Assembly (NCBI GenBank): GCA_002118135.1
Contig: BDIU01000180.1
Span: 1-64,000, forward strand
Length of the DNA: 64,000 nt
From: Trebouxia sp. TZW2008
Lineage: Eukaryota > Chlorophyta > Trebouxiophyceae > Trebouxiales > Trebouxiaceae
Reading direction: 5' to 3'
Shown piece by piece: positions 9,996-20,700 of the stretch (its first letter is position 1; the number at the start of each line of letters is the position of its first letter). The position numbers were made by a program, and so were the translations under genes. Below the pieces are notes generated by a model that worked only from the letters and a program-made list of their open reading frames with translations, searched no databases and was not told where the DNA came from.

Positions 9996-12335
9996 CTATG
10001 AAGGAGGTATGGACACCCTGATAAGTTCAAGATCATACATCAAAGTTGCATCGCTGGGTATGTTGCCTTGTTTGGATGGCACATGTAAAGTGCCTGCCAA
10101 AGATCCGCCAGCCTCACCAAAGCCCTCAGCTGAAGGTACAGTTATCACCCGCCTCCCACCTGCATGATTTGCACTGATGCATCAACATACGATGCCCCGC
10201 GCTCAATCAATCTGTCGCAGTCATGCAGACATACCCTGTGTTTTGTCACAGCAGCTTTGGCTTCCATCCAACATTTGAGGCCAAATGCGCTCAGCCAACA
10301 GTACAATGCAAACACTGGATCGCATTGATTGAGGTCAATGTCTGAAGTCATGGGTCTATGTACAGCGGATTTTTCTCTGTAATGACTGCTGTGGATACCG
10401 GTCAAGTTAACCTGAAATTGAGTGGTGCCTACTTGAAGTACCATTGCAGTCAGAATGCAGTGCTTGGTTCTCAACTGCATTGTCCTTACGATGAGAGTGT
10501 CATTACAGCAAATGCCCTTACGTCAAGATGTCACTGTATAGGCGACACCTACCTGCCTTCATGCTGGCCATAGCTTCCTCAACTCCCTTACATAGGCCTC
10601 CTGTGAAAGGGCGGCCCCCATAGATGAACACAATGGGCTTGCCCCGCTGCCTTGTGTCCTCAAAAACCTCCCCATCAGCAGTGCCCCTGCACCACCAATA
10701 TGAACTCATCATCATTGTAATCATCATTCACATGCATTGTGGTGGGGTTCTGAGACCCAATTAGGTGTATACAAAAGCAAAGAACTCCCTCCAAGCAATT
10801 GTACCAACATGACTTTCTGATGCATTTCACAAAACTGTGCATTGCATGTTAGACAACTAGTTAGCATTTGCCTACAAGCCCCGACCATGAATGCATCAAT
10901 ATTTGCTGTCTGGCAACAACATAAGCAAAGCACAGGCAGTGCGGTTGATGCATTGTCAGACCCAACATATAGAATCACAAATGCAAATCTTGCAGATGGT
11001 GCTGTTTGAGATGGACAGCGTACACCTGAAAAGGCATACAGGCCTGCTGCTCATTCTGCCCTCAGAGTACAGGCTTTGACTCTGAGGCTAATGCATGCAT
11101 GATGTGGCCAGCCTGCCGTGCCTCCTGAACTGTGCAGTCGCTGTGCTGAAACTTAGTGGTGCTGGAGCCACAGCATGAGCTGTTACCTGGCACTGTATGC
11201 ATGTTGTATGCATTGCATGCGTATCGTATGCATTGTATGCCTGTGCAAACCGCAGCAAACTCATTGAAGGAGGTCTTGACGCAGTTGTCGACAAGAACAA
11301 TCATCACATGAAGACAATTTGAGGATGGTGGTCACCTGTAGTCAACAACCATCAGGTAGCCTTTCTGTGTGTTTGAGCCACCCCCAACCTTCAGGTCCTT
11401 GTACTTGACCCCACTCGGCAGGGTCACCTCTTTGCTCTCTGACACAACCTGCATGAGAACTGCTTGCAGTGCCTTACCACTGGATATGCAGTGAAATCGA
11501 GCTGATTTAACACTGACAATGCTGCTGCTGATGTCATCCTATGAAGGCAGCTGTGCCTGGCTTGTGGAATGACAGCGTGACAGAATTGACACCTTGTGAC
11601 TACCAAGTTTGAGCCCAATGAGAGTGACAGGCATGATGTTGTGCTCTGCGCTGCTGTGCCGCAGAATGTATTATTGGCAAGAACATGACTCTGTATTGAC
11701 TTAAGAGGCTGTAGCTAGCATTATGCCTCAAATGACATGTGACTAACAAGCGCTCAGAACACATCATACCACAGTCTGCTGACTGGAAGCATGGCACATC
11801 TGTATCAATGATGCATTGTGTTGGATCTGTCATGGTGGTCAGACAGGCAATCATGGCGAATGCTATCAAGCATGAGTACCTGAGTTGATTTGGCTTCATT
11901 CGCCTGTTCAATGCGGGTCTTGATCTGTTCAGACAAGACTCCAAACGTCAAGACTCCTACCCAGACAAGGCCTCCTGCTAAGCTGCAAAGATCACACTCA
12001 TTTGCTTAGAAGTCAGAGTCTCTGCGCAACTTGTGGAGCACTGTGTGTGGTGCTTGTCAGTACCCAAAGCGACGGGTGACTGCAGACGCAATCCAATCCG
12101 AGGAATCAGCCCTGCGCTTTTGGCGGCGTGTTTCTCGCGGCTGGTCAGGCGAGCTTTTGACGGAAAGGTCTGCGTCTGCGCTTCTGTCAGCTGTACTCGG
12201 AAGAACCTTATCTTCTTTAGCTTTTTCTTGTGCACTTGCGACCACTGCGCTTCTCCTGGACAAGTGTGCTTGATGACGTCTCGGTCCTGCAAAATTGATC
12301 AACCGCACAGTTGCGGGCGTTGCCCCTGACCACAA
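9996..12335 (-). CDS. FKBP-type peptidyl-prolyl isomerase, plastid (FKBP17-like)
   Basis: The five exons are 12335-12064, 11982-11880, 11448-11336, 10686-10553 and 10159-9996 (stop TAG); all phases join. Exon 1 starts MWSGATPATVRL and is Arg/Ser/Ala-rich like a chloroplast transit peptide. Exon 2 has a hydrophobic stretch (LAGGLVWVGVLTFGVLSEQIK). Exon 3 (SKEVTLPSGVKYKDLKVGGG) and exon 4 (DGEVFEDTRQ...KPIVFIYGGRPFTGG LCKGVEEAMASMKAG) plus exon 5 (GRRVITVPSAEGFGEAGGSL) give one FKBP domain. The GRP-x-x-x-GLC.G.E pattern is that of plant FKBP17 proteins, which act in the thylakoid lumen and often have degenerate active sites; catalysis is not certain. It is divergent from ALG12, 462 bases away. 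A decayed copy of exon 5 lies just downstream. Confidence 0.85.
10430..10545 (+). repeat. Dispersed repeat family R2 (copy)
   Basis: It contains 'accattgcagtcagaatgca' followed by 'ctgcattgtccttacg'. Related copies lie at 61136-61215 and 51630-51700, and more diverged ones near 415-480 and 59430-59510. Here it sits in the last FKBP intron. Confidence 0.55.
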
Positions 12336-12797
12336 GCGTAACGCATCACGCTCCTCACACTTCTATTGCGTACAAACCTGTCGTTGAAGGGCTGAAATGT
12401 AGTCTATATTGGCGATTCGGCGCGCTCGCAAAACCCAGAAAATGCGACGTTTGTACTCGACACGACACAACCATGCGCTTGCGACGTCGGTTGACCCAAA
12501 GATCGAGTTAGCACGGATCAAAACTGTGACAATACTAGCCGATTTGCGATGATCCTGCTCGCGTAGCTAGGGCAGCCAGAACTTAGTACGACTTCAAGAC
12601 AACACCCAGCGCAAAGTTGCAAGCGGTTGCCTACGGGCGACAAGGTCAACAGTTGTTAGCACGGTCAATCTGTGAGCATAGCACAGCATGCGCATGCACA
12701 TACGCATGAGCTAAAGCGTTTGAGCTCGCTATCGCACCAGGCGCAGCGCGCTGGTGGCCGTTGCGGTTTGCTGCTGACGACTGTAGATGATCGCTGG
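12336..12797. promoter_or_regulatory. Shared divergent promoter region, FKBP and ALG12
   Basis: These 462 bases separate the FKBP start (minus) from the ALG12 start (plus). No clear TATA box was seen. CG dinucleotides are denser than in the surrounding introns (for example 12400-12620), as at other divergent starts in this window. Confidence 0.4.
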
Positions 12798-15700
12798 ATG
12801 TTTGCACATTTTATGGCGGGGCTGACAACTATGCGGGCCGTGCACCTTGATGGTAGGTCGAACGCTGCTCTTCATACAACATGCCGGATGCTGATGTCTT
12901 CCCTCTTTCTGCTACAGGCTGGTCACTTGGGTTGTGGCTAGTGATGGCGGGTCACTGTTTGCTGGTGCCTTATACCAAAGTGGAAGAAAGCTTCAACTTG
13001 CAGGCTATGCATGACATGCTGGTGTACCATTTTGACCTGAAGCAGTATGACCACTTTGACTTTCCAGGCGTGGTACCTCGATCCTTCATAGGTACAAATG
13101 CTGTGTCTCATCTTCTGCACTGCACCCGGTTTCATGCTCACCCTTGCCCTGACAGCACCACTCCAAACAAGACTGCTGACCTCACAGGTGCTGGCACCAT
13201 CGCTTTGCTATCCTGGCCTTTGCAGCTGCTCCATCAGGTTGTGGGCTTTCAGAAGTCAAGTTTGCAGACTGTTGTGCGACTCATGCTGGTATGACAACTG
13301 CAATTTTTATGCTGCATGTCATGTCATGCTTTTGCATGCAGGACGCCTTTCATATGCAGTCACTCAACAGCGAGCATCTGATTTAGAGCTCAAGAGTATG
13401 TACAGCATCAAGCTCTGCTTGTAACGTGAAGCAACTAGTGTGCCCAATCAGCCTGCTGCTTGCAGCAATGGTCCTGGGCATTGAACAGATCTACACTGTG
13501 TCAGCCATGATCAGACATGAAGTTGAGAGGGAACTCAGTAACAGTCTGCCTTGCAGGGCTCAGTCTGCTGGTTGGCAATGTGCCGCATACAGCAGGTCCT
13601 TAGAAAGCGGTTTGGTAGCAATCTTGCCACAGCCTTCATGATCCTGACAGTCATCCAATTCCATCTGCCCTTCTACATGAGCCGTACCTTGCCAAACACC
13701 TTTGCTCTCGCTGTCCTTGGGTTTGCCATAGCTGATTGGGTGGAGGCACGGCATCCAAAGCGCCTTGTGGCCCTAATGGCTTTTGTCACTGTAAGCACTG
13801 CATGCTCTGCATGTCAACCTTGCAATGCATCAACAGCCAAACATGTTTGCTGTTGCTTTCTGGAATTTGCCATAGCTAATTGGCTGAAGGCACAGCACCC
13901 AAAGCGCCTCTTCACCTTGTTGACGTTTGTCACTGTAAGCATTGCACACTGTGCTAATCATACACGCCTGCATATACGAGAACTACCTGAAGGTGCAGGA
14001 TGGCGTCACAGCCGCTGTTTGCTCTATCTGAATGCTTGCCTGCCTGCCTGCGCTTGTCTGTTTGTCAGAATGTCTCTGTCTGTCCGTTCATCCGTCTGTG
14101 TGCTCACTTGTCTCTCTGTTCATACGTCTGTTTGTCTGCCTGTCTGTCTGTTTCTACGCCTGTCCGTCTGTTTCTGTGCCACAAACTCCATCCCCTATCT
14201 TGCAATGCTGATCATCCGAAGTTTACGCTGACAAAGGCTGTTCCAGGACTGCGTCTTGAATGCAATGAGCAGATTGTTTTCAGGTGTGACATGCTCCCTC
14301 TGGCAGCATTGATTGGCCTCCACATGCTGGTCACACGCCAGATATCCCTTCAAAGCGGCATTATGACAGGTCTTATAGCAGCAGCTGGCAGCTTAACATT
14401 GACAGTGATGGTGGACTCCTGGTTCTGGCAGCGTTGGATCTGGCCTGAAGGAGAAGTGCTCTGGTTCAACACTGCTCAGAACAGGTACCATGTCTACCTG
14501 TCTGCGTGCCTGTGAAACAATAGCAATAATCATTACACTTTCCAGCATATGCTGCTAGGTTTGTGTGGCACAAGTCTTATCTCGCCAGGCAGGCTTGTCT
14601 TGAGCGTCGCGGTAAGAACGCCTGATGTTCAACTGATGAACGTCAGACAAAACAATGTCATTCCAGATCTTCCTTGGTTGACAATGCCTGTTTGTCTGCC
14701 TGTCAGCTGAGTACATCTGCTGCACATTGCTTGCAACATGTGTATTGCGCAGCAGCATGTCCTGATTGGCCAAACTCGTTTTGAGTACAAAGTCATAGTT
14801 TGCTGCTGTGCTAAGAAAACTGGGTCGTTCTTGTTATAGCTTTAGCATTTCTCGTTGATGGGTCTCAGTACTATGTGCATGATACCCACATCATTTGATA
14901 CTGTACTATGCACTTCTGCTGAACCTGTTTGTATGGCGCATCAAAGCCTACCTCCACAAAGTCACAAGCTTGAAGCTAATGAATGAACTGACTGTTTTAC
15001 AGGAGTGGCGAGTGGGGAGTAATGCCTTTCCACTGGTACTTCACATCAGCATTACCTAGAGCCTTGCTGGGCGCCTACCCTCTAGCTGCCCTTGGTTTGG
15101 TTTGGGAGCCTCGCATACAGCCATATGTTATGCTGACAGTGGCATACATCACACTGTACTCTTTCCTGCCTCACAAAGAGGTGAGCTCATGTCTGCAGCT
15201 ATCGTCTCAAGCTTGATCACAGCACAATGTGTTGGCTGAGCAAAAATGGAGCGTTGGAATGGTACAGGATGTTGTACTTGTTTGAGCCTGCAACCTTGCC
15301 AAGGGTCAGCCTGTTGGTAAATGCGCTCTATAGAAGCTCCTTTGCGCTTGAGTGTGCAAGGTCTGTGCACAGCATTTGAAAGGTTTGAATGTGGTTGCCA
15401 GTAGGGTGCAGTGGTGTCATGTTCGTATTGTATATGGATGCTCTCTGGTGCCTGTGCTGAATGTTGACGCAGTGACTTATTATGCAGGTTCGCTTCCTAC
15501 TGCCCATCTCGCCAGTACTGAACATAACAGCAGCAGCTGCTCTAGCATCTGGAACATAAGGCACAACTATCTGTGGTGAATGTCACTACCTCATGTTCCT
15601 GTATGAGACAGACACCTCCTGCTGCCTTTCTGTGTGCTGATGCAGTGACATGTTGTGCAGGTTCGCTTCCTGCTGCCCATCTTACCAGTGCTCAACATAG

Positions 15701-16591
15701 CAGCAGCAGCTGCTCTAGCACGTACCTGGAACAACAGGCACAAGACTGCAGCTCTTGCTGTCACCACTGCAGCATTTCTTTTGTTAGCTGGCAGCATATT
15801 GGCGACAACAGTCATGCTGATTGTTTCTAGGCATAACTATCCAGGGGGGCAGGCATTGGCTAATCTTCATCAATGGCAGGCTTGGCATAACCATCCACAA
15901 CTTGAGCGCTTGCAAGTGCACATTGATGTGCTTCCAGCAATGACTGGTGTGTCCAGATTTGGACAATTCAATCCTCCTTGGACCTACTCAAAGGTCAGTG
16001 AACATAAGCTCATTCTTGCCTTTGGCTTCACATGCAGATTGACTGATTTGACAGCGTCTGACAGCTCATAAGTCAAGCTTGACTACATGTTTGCCGCGCA
16101 TGCCTGCAATGCAACTCTGCTCAGCACCCAGTAGCTGGCCTTGCCACCTTTCCATACTGTAGGAGGAAGACATTGCTTTGGAAGAGCTGCAATACAAGGA
16201 CTTCACGCACGTGCTGAGTGCCGCTCCAAACATCACAGGGTAAGGCACCTGCCCATGTGGTTGTCTGCAATGCATGACAAGATTCTGCTCACTAACATCA
16301 GGCTGTCCTGTCCAAAGTGCGCAGCCATTGATAGACAGCCTAAGTTGCTGCTTGCTGCTGATCAGTGAGGGTGTTGAGTGCTGCCTTTCAAGTTGCTGAT
16401 CAGTGAGTGAGCTAACCGCTGCATGCAGGTTCACCCAGGTCCAAGGCATTCAAGCATATGATGGCTTACAATTGCCACACAACATAGCTGACGCTGTCAC
16501 AGTGTGTACATTACGTGGCTTCTCATTGAGTGTCAAGCTTGTCCCCAAAGTTTTCATTTTAATCAAAGATGCTGTGCTTGCAAACACATAG
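12798..16591 (+). CDS. ALG12: ALG12 alpha-1,6-mannosyltransferase
   Basis: ALG12 adds the eighth mannose, in alpha-1,6 linkage, to the dolichol-linked N-glycan precursor in the ER lumen using dolichyl-phosphate mannose. The nine exons are 12798-12852, 12918-13091, 13188-13288, 13557-13790, 14273-14484, 15003-15180, 15661-15993, 16163-16239 and 16429-16591; all phases fit. The GT-C signature [17 protein letters not shown] is near the N terminus, followed by [13 protein letters not shown], then [56 protein letters not shown] and many hydrophobic membrane segments, in the order of the family. The start could also be 12813, or 12672 upstream in frame. Two different exons (4 and 7) have tandem copies in the introns, and intron 5 carries a retrotransposon fragment. 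A TGTAA signal follows the stop by 11 bases. Confidence 0.92.
13861..13936 (+). repeat. Partial copy of ALG12 exon 4
   Basis: The copy repeats the last 75 bases of exon 4 and its donor (GTCACT|GTAAGC). It reads [18 protein letters not shown] against [18 protein letters not shown] in the real exon. Frame is kept to the donor. A weak acceptor (gccatag) lies within it, so inclusion in mRNA is possible but not expected. Confidence 0.88.
14030..14170 (+). repeat. Degenerate CTGT/TGTC tetranucleotide tract
   Basis: An imperfect run of 'tgtctgtctg' and 'tgcctgcctg' units lies in ALG12 intron 4. An open frame through it (many Ser-Val-Cys-Leu) is a by-product of the repeat, not a gene. Confidence 0.75.
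14522..14692 (-). mobile_element. 3' fragment of a non-LTR retrotransposon (copy 2)
   Basis: On the minus strand it reads [20 protein letters not shown], then DAQDKPAWR, and ends in a short tail with ATTATTGCTATTG. It matches the copy at 1636-1797 over its whole length, including the segment beside the tail ('agcagtatatgctgga'-like). Both copies begin at nearly the same point (beside 'tctggaatgacattg'). It lies antisense in ALG12 intron 5. Confidence 0.6.
15440..15565 (+). repeat. Decayed copy of ALG12 exon 7 start with acceptor
   Basis: The copy includes the intron end (gacgcagtgac...atgcag) and about 70 coding bases starting at 15488. It reads [20 protein letters not shown] and then hits a stop, against [20 protein letters not shown] in the real exon at 15661. 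The acceptor is intact, so mis-splicing to it would truncate the protein. Confidence 0.9.
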
Positions 16592-16601
16592 CTTGTGTAC
16601 T

Positions 16602-16606
16602 TGTAA
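16602..16606 (+). terminator. TGTAA poly(A) signal, ALG12
   Basis: TGTAA lies 11 bases after the ALG12 stop codon. TGTAA is the usual polyadenylation signal of green algae. It is close to the stop, so a later site may also be used. Confidence 0.4.
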
Positions 16607-16793
16607 GCCTCATTCATTGAGCACATCAAAGTCATGCGTCCAATGCTATGACAGGAGTTGGCTGTGCAGAACGTTATGCCTAGTATCTCCACAAATGAGG
16701 CCTGCAAAGCAGCATTTCATCAGATAACCACAATGTCAATCTATGGCTGTGCAGCAGTGTTGCCCAAGATGTCAACCATACCTTGATTGTACA

Positions 16794-17173
16794 TCACGAT
16801 GATGCACTACCTCCCACAATAATCTGATTGATGGGCTGCACAGTCCAAGAATCACCTTGAGCAAAGCAGGCATGGGGCCCCTCAGCCAGTCAATGTCAAC
16901 AATCAAACCTTACAATGAAAATCAGCTTCACAAAGAAGCCAATGAAGCCCATGACAACGAACCCTATGGCTGTTCTGATGGTGATCTTGTTGAATTCTGC
17001 AGAAGCAGCCTCAAGCGATTAGCCACAGCGGGTGAAGAGCCTTGCGTTCCCACAAGTCAGACCCACAGGTGGCAAGTGGTGAAGGTACCTCGTCGATCAG
17101 GCTTGGTACACCTCTTGACCAAGCGCACACTATTCTTAGCGAAATCCTTGAGGGGAGTGACCACTGTGTCCAT
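16794..17173 (-). CDS. SEC61G: SEC61 gamma subunit of the ER translocon
   Basis: SEC61 gamma (SecE homologue) is the small tail-anchored subunit that clamps the SEC61 alpha channel in the ER membrane. The three exons are 17173-17089, 16996-16914 and 16835-16794, with matching phases. The protein starts [20 protein letters not shown] and continues [49 protein letters not shown] and a TGA stop, about 70 residues as is usual for the family, with one C-terminal membrane helix. The ATG follows directly on a CAG acceptor, so an intron probably lies in the 5' untranslated region (up to about 17330). It is convergent with ALG12, about 200 bases apart. Confidence 0.95.
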
Positions 17174-17799
17174 CTGCGAACCACCCCTGTCGGGGAAGAG
17201 ATGTAAGCTGCTGTCCTGCTCAACGGACTTCTGATGTTTTGATGCGCAGCTAGACGACGATGATGATCGGCAGCGCCCAGCCCTCCAGTCTGATACCCGG
17301 CAGAACCGATGTAGGAAGCTTCAGTCAAGGCCGCCACTTGCTCAGCGGCGGATGTAACAGTTACACAATGATGCCAGTATCTGAGCAGGCCTTACATCTG
17401 TACAAAGACTACATCACACGCTTGCCTGCTTATGTTTGATCTGTAACAGTGAAGGTCTATGCAAAGCGTGCTGCATCACAGCGTGGTCAAATCTGCTGCA
17501 CGCAGCGTGGAGATGACAGCATTATACATATATGTATGACATTATCAAGTGTCAGGCTTGAAGTGCCACACAAGCGTCCTGTTGACACAAAATAAATTTG
17601 AGCTGAACAAATAATCTACTCATCCAAAGCAAAATGTAAATCGGCTCAAGTCTTGGCTGATGCATCAAACCTTTGATGACGCAGCTCATGATTGCGAGCA
17701 CATCAAACGGATTTAGCCCTCCCAGAACCACTGGACAAAACGTCAGCAACGGCTTTGGTTCGGCTCTTCACAGTATATCACACACATCACGCAGCTGCA
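17174..17799. other. SEC61G 5' region and CFAP46 3' region
   Basis: This gap lies between two genes on the same strand. It should hold the first, non-coding exon and the promoter of SEC61G (nearer 17174-17500) and the 3' untranslated region of CFAP46 (nearer 17800). No clear motif was seen. Confidence 0.4.
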
Positions 17800-20700
17800 T
17801 TACTTCAAAACAGCTTTGTGCGCTATCAGACCGTATATTACAGGCGCCTCAGCACCTGCTTCCCTAAGAGCTTGCATGCTTTCTGCAAGTGACTTGCCCT
17901 GACTCAAACTCTGCAACAACTGTGCACAGCAGTCCACGGAGCTGAGCACCGTTGCAGGCTGCATCTGCAGAATGACAGACTGCACCCCTTGCATTGTCAG
18001 TAGTCCTGCAACTTCAGCTCTGCCTGCCTCAGCCGTCCTGCAAGGCATGATACCACTTTATCAGTGTCCTGAGCTTTCAGGGCTATATCAAGGCAGTAAG
18101 ACTTAAGCAAGCTGAGCACATGTTGCGAGCTTGCTGCTGCATTTCTAAGAGCTATCTGGAAGTCACAGCATGCACACTGGAATGTCGGAAGTGAAGCATA
18201 TGCATTCGCTTCTTGTTTAAATGCCACAGAAAGGCCTGACCAAGATATTGTATTCCCCTACAACATGCACAGAAATAACTTGAGTATCTCAAGATGCAGC
18301 AGAACAAGCTGCATGAGGCAAAAGCCACAACACAAGAAACACTCATAATGCTCACCCTTTCTGTGATGCCCTTCGCTTGACGAACTTGGCTGTCTGAGAC
18401 CTGTCAAGCAGCACTGCAACCTCACAGCTGCGCATGTCAGCCTGCACCAACGCCGCAGCTGGCACACAGTTCAAAAAGCCGCCTGGGCCACAATATAGCA
18501 ACCCAGCTGCCATCCGCAACAGCTGCTCATACTGAGTCTGGGTTGGCAGGAAATTGGGGTTGCCTGTGATGCCTGTCCATTCCTTGCCACAGGAGGTCAA
18601 AACGTCCTGCTGGAAGGCCTGCACCAGGCTCCTGCTGGCCTTGTCCACAGCTGTGGCGGCAGTGGTGGCGCTGGCCTTGGGTGCAGGCTTGCTGCCTGCC
18701 TTGGCAGGGGCTGCACTGGTGGGAGGGGTGAGGGGTGGTGGGGGGTTGTGCTCACAGCAGGGGTCAACTATATATGACAGCTGTTTGATGGCAATGCCCT
18801 GTAATCAAGCACAAACACTGAGAAGCACTGTCAAATCTGAATGTGGTTGCTGTAATGACAGAGGGGTAGGCACAAACGGGTAAAACTAGAAATGGTCAAC
18901 CAGTTTGGCACAACATGGTTGTTGCAGCTAAACTTGGCATTTGATAAAACAATTCACCTGACGCGAAGCTGCAGCCACTGCTCTGCTGTACTGCACATGT
19001 AGAGAGAAGTCCCTGACAACAGCTGCCTGCTTGAGCTGCGGCAGCCACTCAAATGGCAGGTCTGCTAAGTGAGCATCTAGCAGCAGCAGCACGGGGCTGG
19101 ACTGCTGAATGCCCTTGGCGTCAGCAGGGGCAGGGCTGGGGGAGAGCAGCCCTGTCAACGGCTCCAGCAATGCTCCAAGGCTGGTCACCACGTCCTGCAT
19201 CCACCCATTGGTGCCGTTTTGGTGCTTGCGCTAATGCAGGCATTACATTTGTAGTCAACATGTATGAAGCAGTACAAAGATGACAATGCAGTACTGTCTA
19301 GTTCTGCTGATTGATGAATTGCATTGAAAGAACATCAGAAGTCCTACAAGTCCTGGCTCTAGCATTGCACAGTAATAGCAATGGGTAAGCATGCACCTGC
19401 TATGATGCAGATCAGTCAGATGCCATAGACATGCATAGCAGTGCTCCAAGACAAAGCCTTTTATACTGCGCCACCTGTGTAGATGACATCAGTACACTTG
19501 CAACTATTATGGACGGCACACACAGTATCGTTTACTGCCTGTGCTGTACCTGCTGGTCCTGTGCTATGACCTTATCATCAGCAAAGACAGTACCACTGGC
19601 GGCCTCCTCAAGGGACAACAGGTACCTCTCCTTGGCAGCAGTGACCTGTGCTGCTTTGGCCCTGAGGGCCTGCAGGGCGTTTTCAGGCAGGGGCAGCCTG
19701 GCTAGCTGGGGAGGCTTAGCAGGCTCTGGTGGCATCTCGGCTGCATAGCACACATTGGGTTGTTAGCTGTAAGGTAGCAGCTCTGTAGTCTAGTGACACC
19801 ATGAATCGATTACCCAGGCATGTAGGCGTCAACAGACTGGCGTTCAGTCTGTGAGGCAAGCAGAAGCCCTCGGCAGTCACTACAGGCAGTGGATCACTTG
19901 ATTGAGTGATTGTAGTCACCTTGTTTGCCAGGCTTGCCTTTGCCTGCAGCTGCTGGCACAGCAGTGGCCTGCTGGCCCTTGAGCGCTGCGCATTAGAGCA
20001 CTGCACATCCTGGCTCAGGTGCCGGCAGACAATGTGCAAGGAAGCAGGCATGGTCTGCAGACGTTCATGGGGTGACAGCATGCACTGCACATCAGCCGCG
20101 ATGGGAAAATTCTCATCACCTTGTTGGCCAGGCTTGCCTTTGCCCACGGTTGCCATACTAGCAATGGCTTGCTGCTCCTTGAGCGCTGTGCAATGCAACA
20201 CCTGCCCGTCCTGCCTCACATGCAGGCAGACAATGTGCAGCAATCACAGGATGCGGTCAGCAGGCAGTGAACAACCACAGCAATTTGAACACAGCCTTCA
20301 CCTTGTTTGCCAGGCTTGCCTTTGGCTGCAGTTGCTGGCACAGCACCAGCCTGCTGTCCCTTGAGCGCGGCGCAGTACAGCACCTGGCCATCCTGGCTCA
20401 GGTGCAGGCAGACAATGTGCAGGGAAGCAGGCATGGTCTGCAAAACCTCATTGACTGCTGGTGTGACAGCAAGCCTGGAGGCCATGCAAGACTCAGCTTG
20501 CATCCTCTGCTGCAGCTGCTGCCAGGCTGGGGTTAGGGTGGCGGCTGGCAGCTGCGTTTGTAAGTGCTGCTGCAGTTGCAGCAGAAGCTGCTCTGGAGCC
20601 TGCAATGACCAGCATGTGACAAAATGTGGGGTTGAGTGCATGCTGAGAGTGATGCCACACTTGCAGCACAAAGACATGCAATGGACATGCAGGAGAAGAC

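Noticed and set aside
13551..14231. Long plus-strand open frame continuing past ALG12 exon 4 into Ser/Val/Cys/Leu-rich sequence
   Set aside because: The first part is exon 4 (to 13790). The rest is a degenerate tetranucleotide tract and an exon copy in the intron; the protein family continues at 14273.
16857..17234. 125-codon plus-strand open frame over SEC61G
   Set aside because: The minus strand encodes an unmistakable SEC61 gamma in three phased exons.
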